Below the pieces are notes generated by a model, which worked only from the letters and a program-made list of their open reading frames with translations, ran no database searches and was not told where the DNA came from. The translations under genes were made by a program, and so were the position numbers. A stretch of 64,000 nt of DNA from Pectobacterium carotovorum (lineage in GTDB: Bacteria; Pseudomonadota; Gammaproteobacteria; Enterobacterales; Enterobacteriaceae), in the NCBI RefSeq assembly GCF_900129615.1, contig NZ_FQWI01000007.1:62001-126000 (forward strand), in the 5' to 3' direction. Positions 57,840 through 64,000 of this stretch are shown here, piece after piece (the first letter of the stretch is position 1; each line of letters opens with the position of its first letter).

Positions 57840-58517
57840 ATGTATCGTTTTACTCCCCAGCAGCGGCTTACGGCGCTGATCTGGCTATCGTTGTTCCATG
57901 TCCTGATCATTACGTCGAGTAATTATCTGGTCCAGCTCCCGGTATTGATTTTCGGTTTTCATACCACCTGGGGCGCGTTTACCTTCCCGTTTATTTTTCT
58001 GGCAACTGACCTGACGGTTCGGGTTTTCGGTGCGCCGCTGGCGCGTCGTATCATTCTGACCGTGATGGTGCCTGCGCTGGTGATTTCCTATCTGGTGTCG
58101 TGCCTGTTTTATCAGGGGTCGTGGCAATCATTCGAGGCGTTAAGCCAGGTGAATATTGTCGTGGCGCGTATCGCCTGCGCCAGCTTCATGGCCTATGTTC
58201 TCGGCCAGATTCTGGATGTTCACGTCTTCAACCGCCTGCGCCAGAAATGCGCGTGGTGGGTCGCGCCGGCCGTGTCGACCGTGTTTGGTAATTTTAGCGA
58301 TACGCTGGCCTTTTTCTTCATTGCGTTTTACCGCAGCACCGATGCCTTCATGGCGGCAAACTGGGTTGAAATCGCGATGGTGGACTATGCCTTCAAACTG
58401 CTGATCAGCCTGGCGTTCTTCCTGCCGATGTACGGCGTCATGCTGAACATGGTGCTTAAACGTCTAAGCGAACAGAAAGACTCAGCCGACTACCGTTCCG
58501 TCAGCAGCCACCATTAA
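57840..58517 (+). CDS. yhhQ: Queuosine precursor transporter YhhQ
   Basis: 225 residues, COG1738/Vut_1 family, about six membrane segments. FPFIFLATDLTVRVFG (about 50-65), VFGNFSDTLAFFFIAF and the cytosolic start are family features. It imports 7-cyano-7-deazaguanine (preQ0) and 7-aminomethyl-7-deazaguanine (preQ1) for salvage into queuosine tRNA. A candidate preQ1 riboswitch overlaps its ribosome-binding site. Confidence 0.93.
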   Translation: MYRFTPQQRLTALIWLSLFHVLIITSSNYLVQLPVLIFGFHTTWGAFTFPFIFLATDLTVRVFGAPLARRIILTVMVPALVISYLVSCLFYQGSWQSFEALSQVNIVVARIACASFMAYVLGQILDVHVFNRLRQKCAWWVAPAVSTVFGNFSDTLAFFFIAFYRSTDAFMAANWVEIAMVDYAFKLLISLAFFLPMYGVMLNMVLKRLSEQKDSADYRSVSSHH

Positions 58518-58704
58518 TGCCAATCGGGCGGCGATCTACGCCGCCTTTTCCCCTTAAGTCACTCATCGTTTTGTAAAAATAACGCAGGTACTAACAACGG
58601 TTTGCAACAACAAAATGCTTGTTTTTGCTACCTGAATAGGGTGCCATACTGTTATTACCTGTTTAAAACGATTATCGGTTTCAAAAACGAGAGAAAGGGA
58701 TCCC

Positions 58705-59271
58705 ATGTCGAATGTAATCAAATACCTCGGTGTCGGCTTGCTTGTCGGCCTGCTTGCTGCCTGTGATGGCAAAACGGATGACGCTGCAAAATCGGGCGCG
58801 CAAGATAAACCTGCCGCAGAAGCCAGCGCAGGTCAGAATATTGAATTAATGAATGGCAAGGTGGCATTTACCCTGCCAGCCGATATGCGTGATCAAAGCG
58901 GTAAAGTCGGTACGCAAGCGAACAACATGCACGTTTACGCCAATGACAATGGACAGAAAGCAGTCATCGTGATTCTGGGCGACAACACCACAGAAGAGTT
59001 GACCGTGCTGGCGCAGCGTCTGGAAGACCAGCAACGCACGCGTGATGCCAATCTTCAGGTCGTCACCAACAAAACCATCGACGTTGACGGCAAGAAGCTG
59101 CAACAGCTCGACAGCATTATCACCAGCAGCGGACAGCAGGCTTATTCCTCTGTCGTGCTGGGCAAAGTGGAAAACCAACTGCTGACCTTGCAGATCACGC
59201 TGCCAGCCAGCAATCAGCAACAGGCACAGAGCGAAGCAGAAGGCATCATCCACACCCTGAAGCTGAAATAA
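58705..59271 (+). CDS. dcrB: Lipoprotein DcrB
   Basis: 188 residues. Lipobox LAAC with Cys20, after a hydrophobic signal. Mature part has a linker rich in Ala/Asp/Lys, then a domain with FTLPADM and LQITLPASN. In E. coli DcrB is an inner-membrane-associated lipoprotein needed for phage C1 and C6 infection and involved in lipoprotein maturation. Same order after yhhQ as in E. coli. Confidence 0.93.
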   Translation: MSNVIKYLGVGLLVGLLAACDGKTDDAAKSGAQDKPAAEASAGQNIELMNGKVAFTLPADMRDQSGKVGTQANNMHVYANDNGQKAVIVILGDNTTEELTVLAQRLEDQQRTRDANLQVVTNKTIDVDGKKLQQLDSIITSSGQQAYSSVVLGKVENQLLTLQITLPASNQQQAQSEAEGIIHTLKLK

Positions 59272-59287
59272 TCGGCGTTATCGTCTG

Positions 59288-59313
59288 ACAGTAGCCACCG
59301 AGGTGGCTACTGT
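59288..59313. terminator. Bidirectional terminator dcrB/yhhS
   Basis: ACAGTAGCCAC/GTGGCTACTGT, 11 perfect pairs, CGAG loop, followed by TGTTCTC on the plus strand; located between convergent genes. Confidence 0.75.
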
Positions 59314-59320
59314 TGTTCTC

Positions 59321-60517
59321 TTATACGTTAGCGATCCGCTGAGTCAGTCGCCACGTCAGTGCCAGACCGCATAGCCCTAACAGCGCCGCCGCCAGATAAA
59401 TAGAGGCGATACCGGTATAGGCCATCAGCACGCCCGCCACCGGCCCGATGATGCCCAGCGACAAGTCGAGAAATATCGTATAGGTTGCCAGCGCGCTGCC
59501 CTGATTCTGCGGTGATACCGCCTTGACGGCGACAACGCCTAATGCCGGGAACACCAGAGAGAAACCCGCCCCCGCGAGGAACGCACCGACTTCCGCCATT
59601 AGCGGCTGCGTCGCTCCCCAGACCAGCAGCAAGCCCACGATCTCAACCACAAAGCACGCCATCGCCACGCGCAATCCGCCAAATCGCTGAATACTATTAG
59701 GAAATACCAGCCGTGCGCCGACAAAGGCACAGCTGAAAATGGTCAGCGTCAGCGCCGCACCTTCCCAATTCCGATCGGCATAAAACAGCGTGATGAAGGT
59801 GGCGATCACACCAAAACCCGCAGAGGCGATCGCCAGAATAATGCCGTAAACCCAGACTTTCCCCAGCACTTCGCGGAAGGGAATCTTTTTCCCCGGTGCG
59901 ACCTGCACCGCAGGGCGCGGCAGCGCGAGAACAATCGCCACGGCTGCGATCAGGATAATGCATACGGAAAGCAGTTTTAGCCCACCGATATGGTTGAGCC
60001 AGACGCCGAGCGGTGCGCCAATTGCCATCGCGCCGTAAGTCGCAATGCCGTTCCATGAAATCACGCGTCCGATGTGTCGGGAACCGACCACGCCGACGCC
60101 CCAGAGCGTTGCGCCAGTACCGGCAAAGCTCTGTCCGGCACCTAACACAATACGCCCGAGGCACAGTAGCAGCAGCGTAATCACGGGCGAGGCGTCGCTA
60201 AAGGCGGCCAGCAGATAAAACACTCCGCTCAGCATGACGCCAGCCAGCCCCCAGACGACGATTTTCTTCGGCCCTTTTTCGTCGGCGCTGCGGCCCGCAT
60301 GCGGGCGGCTCACTAGCGTGGAGAAGTATTGCAGGCTGATCACCAGCCCGGCCCAGAATGCGCTATAGCCAAGATGATCGTGCACATATCCCGGCAGCAC
60401 CGCCAACGGCAGGCCGATATTCAGATAGCTGGCGAAGTTGAACGCCACAATCGAAATAATACGCAGATTAAGGCGCAGACCGCTCAGCGACGGTTCGGAT
60501 GGGGAAGGTGTTGGCAT
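59321..60517 (-). CDS. yhhS: MFS transporter YhhS
   Basis: 398 residues, 12 membrane segments. SRPHAGRSADEKGPKK (about 70-85) is the loop-2/3 MFS motif, LGAGQSFAGTGATLWGVGVVG follows in helix 5. E. coli YhhS is a drug-efflux type MFS protein linked to glyphosate/arabinose export; the natural substrate is unknown. Confidence 0.92.
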   Translation of the reverse strand: MPTPSPSEPSLSGLRLNLRIISIVAFNFASYLNIGLPLAVLPGYVHDHLGYSAFWAGLVISLQYFSTLVSRPHAGRSADEKGPKKIVVWGLAGVMLSGVFYLLAAFSDASPVITLLLLCLGRIVLGAGQSFAGTGATLWGVGVVGSRHIGRVISWNGIATYGAMAIGAPLGVWLNHIGGLKLLSVCIILIAAVAIVLALPRPAVQVAPGKKIPFREVLGKVWVYGIILAIASAGFGVIATFITLFYADRNWEGAALTLTIFSCAFVGARLVFPNSIQRFGGLRVAMACFVVEIVGLLLVWGATQPLMAEVGAFLAGAGFSLVFPALGVVAVKAVSPQNQGSALATYTIFLDLSLGIIGPVAGVLMAYTGIASIYLAAALLGLCGLALTWRLTQRIANV

Positions 60518-60644
60518 GGAAAATTCACTCGCTTAACGTCCGTGTATGACGTACGTTCAAAAATATCGAAAAGTAACATTCTTATATTGTTGGTTATAAT
60601 CAACCTTATGCTACTAAACTAATCCCGAACACAGGAGAAACGCA

Positions 60645-61661
60645 ATGCCTGTACCGGTAGACCCGGATCGCCAGTCAACATCGTCAACCCCAGAAGGGGA
60701 TAAATCATCACAGAAACCCCTCTCGTTTCTGGGCAAGAGCAAGCGTCTGGTCGCACGTATTCAGGCGGTCCCCAGTGTGGCGCACCTGATCCGCGCGGGC
60801 GAACGTTTCAACGATCGCATGGGCAACCAGTTTGGCGCGGCCATTACCTATTTTTCCTTTCTGTCGCTGATCCCTATCCTCATGGTGTCTTTTGCCGCCG
60901 TGGGTTTCGTGCTGGCTTCTAATCCCGATCTGCTGACGGAGCTGATTAACCGCATCGTTAACAGTATCAGCGATCCCAATCTGGCTAACACGCTGAAAAG
61001 TACCGTCAACACCGCCGTTCAGCAGCGTACCACCGTCGGGATTACCGGTTTGCTGATCGCGCTCTATTCCGGCATCAGTTGGATGGGAAACCTGCGTGAG
61101 GCGATTCGCGCCCAGTCGCGCGACGTGTGGGAACGGAACCCGAAAGATGAAGAGAAGATTTACTTTCAGTACACGCGGGATTTCCTGTCGCTGACCGGTC
61201 TGGTTATTGCGCTCATTATTACGCTTTTCCTGACCTCCGTTGCTGGCACCGCGCAGAACATGATTGTGACCGCGCTGGGGCTGGATGGCATCGAGTGGCT
61301 GCGCCCCGCGTTGACGCTGATTGCCCTGTCAATCTCCATTTTCGCCAACTATCTGTTATTTCTGTGGATATTTTTCGTTTTACCGCGCCATAAACCCAAA
61401 CGCAAAGCGCTCTTTCGCGGCACGCTGATCGCCGCCGTGGGCTTTGAAATCATCAAGTTCGCGATGACCGTCGCGCTGCCTAAACTGGCTAGCTCACCTT
61501 CCGGTGCCGCGTTCGGCTCGGTCATTGGCCTGATGGCGTTCTTCTATTTCTTCGCTCGTTTGACGCTCTTCTGCGCCGCCTGGATCGCAACGGCGAATTA
61601 CAAAGGCGACACCTCGTCAGATCAGAATGAGCAGGAGAAAGAACCGTCCTCCGATCGCTAA
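60645..61661 (+). CDS. yhjD: Inner-membrane protein YhjD (YihY/BrkB family)
   Basis: 338 residues. Cytosolic N-terminal 65 residues, then six membrane segments with AITYFSFLSLIPILM (about 65-79) and GSVIGLMAFFYFFARLTLFCAAW near the C-terminus. In E. coli YhjD has been linked to lipid A precursor transport when altered; its normal function is not settled. Confidence 0.9.
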   Translation: MPVPVDPDRQSTSSTPEGDKSSQKPLSFLGKSKRLVARIQAVPSVAHLIRAGERFNDRMGNQFGAAITYFSFLSLIPILMVSFAAVGFVLASNPDLLTELINRIVNSISDPNLANTLKSTVNTAVQQRTTVGITGLLIALYSGISWMGNLREAIRAQSRDVWERNPKDEEKIYFQYTRDFLSLTGLVIALIITLFLTSVAGTAQNMIVTALGLDGIEWLRPALTLIALSISIFANYLLFLWIFFVLPRHKPKRKALFRGTLIAAVGFEIIKFAMTVALPKLASSPSGAAFGSVIGLMAFFYFFARLTLFCAAWIATANYKGDTSSDQNEQEKEPSSDR

Positions 61662-61704
61662 AAGCAGCGTGAAAGCACTGGTTTTCCGATCTGCGTCATG
61701 AAAA

Positions 61705-61723
61705 AATAAAACATCGTTTCAAG
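61705..61723 (+). promoter_or_regulatory. KdgR-like operator before kdgK
   Basis: AATAAAACATCGTTTCAAG follows the dyad AATGAAACA-T-GTTTCATT bound by KdgR, the repressor of pectin catabolism genes; 106 bases before the kdgK start. An inverted repeat CAGTCTC/GAGACTG (61734-61757) lies between the operator and the gene. Confidence 0.65.
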
Positions 61724-61828
61724 GCTATTGACTCAGTCTCGCGTAATGTTGAGACTGACGTTAATTTCCGCATTTTTTATCCCCAATAACATCAGGTGCA
61801 GGGTACCTTTTCAAACAGGCCAAAAGTG

Positions 61829-62761
61829 ATGACAACTACTAACATTGCCGTAATCGGCGAATGCATGATCGAACTGTCGCAGAAGGGCACGGATCTTAAC
61901 CGTGGATTTGGCGGCGATACGCTGAACACTGCCGTTTACATTGCCCGTCAGGTAAACGCCGATAAGCTGGGCGTGCATTACGTGACCGCCCTCGGCACCG
62001 ATAGCTTCAGTACCGAGATGGTGGCTGCCTGGCAGAAAGAAGGGGTGAAAACCGACCTGATTCAGCGACTGGACAACAAGCTGCCCGGTTTATACTTCAT
62101 TGAAACCGACGATAGCGGCGAGCGTACGTTCTACTATTGGCGTAATGATGCCGCTGCCCGCTACTGGCTGGACAGCCCGGAAGCAGAAAAAATCGGTCAA
62201 TCACTGGCACAATTTGACTATCTCTACCTGAGCGGCATCAGCCTGGCGATTCTGAACGCCGAAAGCCGCCAGCGTCTCCTCGCCCTGCTGCGCGCCTGCC
62301 GCGCCAACGGCGGTAAAGTAATTTTTGATAACAACTACCGTCCACGTCTGTGGCAGAGCAAGGAAGAAACGCAGCAGGCCTACACCGACATCCTGTCCTG
62401 TACCGATATCGCTTTCCTGACACTGGATGATGAAGACATGCTGTGGGGCACGAAGCCGCTGGAAGCGGTGCTGGATCGGACGCACGGTTTGGGTGTTAAC
62501 GAAGTGGTCATCAAACGCGGTGCCGATTCCTGCATCGTGTCAGAACGCGGGCAAGAGCTGGTTGATGTTCCCGCGATCAAATTGCCAAAAGAGAAAGTGG
62601 TCGATACCACCGCTGCGGGCGACTCTTTCAGCGCAGGTTATCTGGCAGTGCGTCTGAACGGCGGCAGCACGCAGGAAGCCGCACAGCGCGGCCACCTGAC
62701 GGCCAGCACGGTCATCCAATACCGTGGGGCAATTATCCCGCTTGAGGCAATGCCTGCGTAA
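61829..62761 (+). CDS. kdgK: 2-dehydro-3-deoxygluconokinase KdgK
   Basis: 310 residues from the ATG at 61829; an in-frame ATG at 61796 would add 11 residues not expected for the family. PfkB/ribokinase fold: GFGGDTLNTAVYIAR (about 29-43) binds the sugar, DTTAAGDSFSAGYL (about 260-273) carries the anion hole and catalytic Asp. It phosphorylates KDG to KDPG in pectin and hexuronate degradation, fitting a plant pathogen. Confidence 0.95.
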   Translation: MTTTNIAVIGECMIELSQKGTDLNRGFGGDTLNTAVYIARQVNADKLGVHYVTALGTDSFSTEMVAAWQKEGVKTDLIQRLDNKLPGLYFIETDDSGERTFYYWRNDAAARYWLDSPEAEKIGQSLAQFDYLYLSGISLAILNAESRQRLLALLRACRANGGKVIFDNNYRPRLWQSKEETQQAYTDILSCTDIAFLTLDDEDMLWGTKPLEAVLDRTHGLGVNEVVIKRGADSCIVSERGQELVDVPAIKLPKEKVVDTTAAGDSFSAGYLAVRLNGGSTQEAAQRGHLTASTVIQYRGAIIPLEAMPA

Positions 62762-62785
62762 ACCGTACGTAGCGTGATAATAAGT

Positions 62786-62815
62786 AAAGGCCGCAATCGC
62801 GGCCTTTACTATTTT
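62786..62815. terminator. Bidirectional terminator kdgK/yhjJ
   Basis: AAAGGCCGC/GCGGCCTTT, nine pairs with an AATC loop, T-rich on the plus strand side and A/T-rich on the other; between convergent genes. Confidence 0.8.
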
Positions 62816-62842
62816 CTGATTAAAGACTTACTGATTAATAAC

Positions 62843-64000
62843 TTACTGTGCAGCGGGCGCCGTTTCCTGCGGTTTCGTGCCTTCAGGAATGGCCCCTTCC
62901 GGCGCAGCCGCCGCGGTGCTGGCAACAGGCTCGGCAGTTGGCGTCATAATCTGGTCGTAGGTTTCCTGCAACGCCTTCATATTCGCTTCCGGTTCACCGG
63001 GCTGTTGGATCAGCATCAGCGTCGTATCCTGTGCCAGCTGCTGGTGCAGTTCCTGATTCAGCATATCGAGCGTCAACGCAGACAGATAAGTCTGACGCAG
63101 CTTCTGATACTGCTCGGGAGCGATATCCACAACGCCATTCTGCTGGGAGCGCAGGCGCTGATCCATCAGGATGTCCGTGCTGGTACGCGCATAGGTCGCA
63201 AACAGCTTGTTCAGCTCGTCCGTCTTGCGTGCAATCAGTGCATCAAACTCTTGCTGTGTCAGCCCTTTTTCACGCAGCGTCGCTAGCTCACGCGCCATAA
63301 ACGTCACGCCCGGCTCAACAGCCTCGCTATTCGGTACATCCATATGGATTGCACACTGAGAACGGGTATAAAACACATTGCAGTCGAAGCGGAGGTTGTT
63401 GCTCTTCAGTGAGCTCTTCTCCAGCGCCTGTTGTAGGTGCCAGAACATCGCTTCCCGCGTCATATCGCCCAGCCAGTAGCGAACCAACGCCTGCGATTCA
63501 CGAATCGGGTGCCACGGGGCATCCCACATCAGCGACAGCGTATCCTGCTGGACGTTGTTATTCATCAGGCTGATCGCCTGCGGCGGTAGCGGGCTTAATG
63601 TCGGCAACGGCGCTGGCGCTTCACGTTTCCCTTCCAGCGGGGAGAAGACTTTCCCGACCTGCTCGATTACGCTGCGGTTATCCACATGACCAACGATGTA
63701 GAGCGTCATCGCATCTGGCGTGTACCAGGTTTTATAAAACTGCTGGAGCTGCTCGCCATTCAACGGCGGTTTGACATCCTGAGCAGGATCGTGCGCCAGC
63801 AGGGGTGAACCTTTCAGGCGATAGCGCCAGCTCGGATCTTGTGGGTTAACCGGAAAGGTTGCCACCTGATCGGGCACCTTCAACGCAGCCTGTAGGCTTT
63901 TTTCGTCGAACGTCATCTGCCCTGCGCTTTCCGAAAGCCACGTCAGCGCTTCCTTCAGCAGTTCAGGGCGATTATTCGGTAAGCTCAGGTTATACGATGT
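62843..64000 (-). CDS. yhjJ: M16-family peptidase-like protein YhjJ (5' part beyond window)
   Basis: Only the C-terminal 385 residues are present; the reading frame is open to the right edge (TSYNLSLPNNRPELLKEALT at the edge). The fragment has the M16 C-terminal domain features, KTWYTPDAMTLYIVGHVD and RYWLGDMTREAMFWHLQQAL, and ends with an Ala/Pro/Glu-rich tail. The zinc-binding HxxEH would be in the missing half. E. coli YhjJ is a predicted periplasmic, possibly inactive, member located next to kdgK. Confidence 0.9.
   Translation of the reverse strand, partial: TSYNLSLPNNRPELLKEALTWLSESAGQMTFDEKSLQAALKVPDQVATFPVNPQDPSWRYRLKGSPLLAHDPAQDVKPPLNGEQLQQFYKTWYTPDAMTLYIVGHVDNRSVIEQVGKVFSPLEGKREAPAPLPTLSPLPPQAISLMNNNVQQDTLSLMWDAPWHPIRESQALVRYWLGDMTREAMFWHLQQALEKSSLKSNNLRFDCNVFYTRSQCAIHMDVPNSEAVEPGVTFMARELATLREKGLTQQEFDALIARKTDELNKLFATYARTSTDILMDQRLRSQQNGVVDIAPEQYQKLRQTYLSALTLDMLNQELHQQLAQDTTLMLIQQPGEPEANMKALQETYDQIMTPTAEPVASTAAAAPEGAIPEGTKPQETAPAAQ

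Noticed and set aside
1-64000. tRNA, rRNA, CRISPR array, prophage or full insertion sequence
   Set aside because: Looked for cloverleaf, repeat-spacer and transposase patterns on both strands by eye and saw none; a tRNAscan or ISfinder search would settle it.

Overview
The window reads as a chromosomal segment of a pectinolytic enterobacterium, most likely Pectobacterium (formerly Erwinia carotovora) or a close relative. The evidence is conserved enterobacterial gene order (rpoH-ftsX-ftsE-ftsY-rsmD-yhhL/yhhM, yhhN-zntA-tusA-yhhQ-dcrB-yhhS, cpxP/cpxRA, ugpBAECQ, livKHMGF), a KdgR-like operator before kdgK, and a tandem array of chemoreceptors. No rRNA, tRNA, CRISPR array, intact insertion sequence or prophage was seen. 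Species assignment is inference.

Layout. 1-8441: a minus-strand yehI-yehL-yehM-yehP set (DUF4132 protein, MoxR AAA+ ATPase, DUF5682 protein, vWA protein cut by the window edge). 8709-9408: a RelE-type toxin with a hybrid Phd-like/XRE antitoxin. 9607-12488: the Cpx envelope-stress locus: cpxP with the CpxQ sRNA in its 3' UTR, a CpxR box, and cpxRA. 12682-15626: an overlapping pair of secreted proteins of unknown role (helical repeat plus DUF3142). 15637-17564: trmL, a Gln-rich exported protein and an AEC transporter. 17680-22664: the ugp glycerol-3-phosphate uptake operon under tandem Pho boxes. 22680-25400: a variable patch with two unknown minus-strand genes, a junction fusing a piece of the downstream DeoR gene to a copy of the ugpB Pho-box promoter, and a HigBA-type toxin-antitoxin module. 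25423-31730: a DeoR regulator and the L-threonate/D-erythronate catabolic operon (ltnD-otnK-otnC-otnI-permease), with a CRP-like site.

32043-40263: four tandem methyl-accepting chemotaxis proteins, all ending in the NWE(T/Q)F CheR/CheB tether. 40354-46614: a PLP aminotransferase and livKHMGF branched-chain amino-acid transport. 47019-52842: panM, rpoH (with a sigma-E promoter), ftsX, ftsE, ftsY, rsmD. 52869-59271: small conserved genes, a lysoplasmalogenase, zntA (unusual His/Cys repeat tail, MITE-like element in its leader), tusA, yhhQ preceded by what looks like a preQ1-I riboswitch, and dcrB. 59321-64000: yhhS, yhjD, kdgK and the 3' part of yhjJ.

Most of the window is ordinary core genome. 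The regions that deserve a second look are the MoxR/vWA set, the ugpB-DeoR rearranged patch with its orphan Pho boxes, the preQ1-like element before yhhQ, the MITE and metal-binding tail at zntA, the stop-codon-rich spacer before CpxQ, and an orphan terminator between two chemoreceptor genes.
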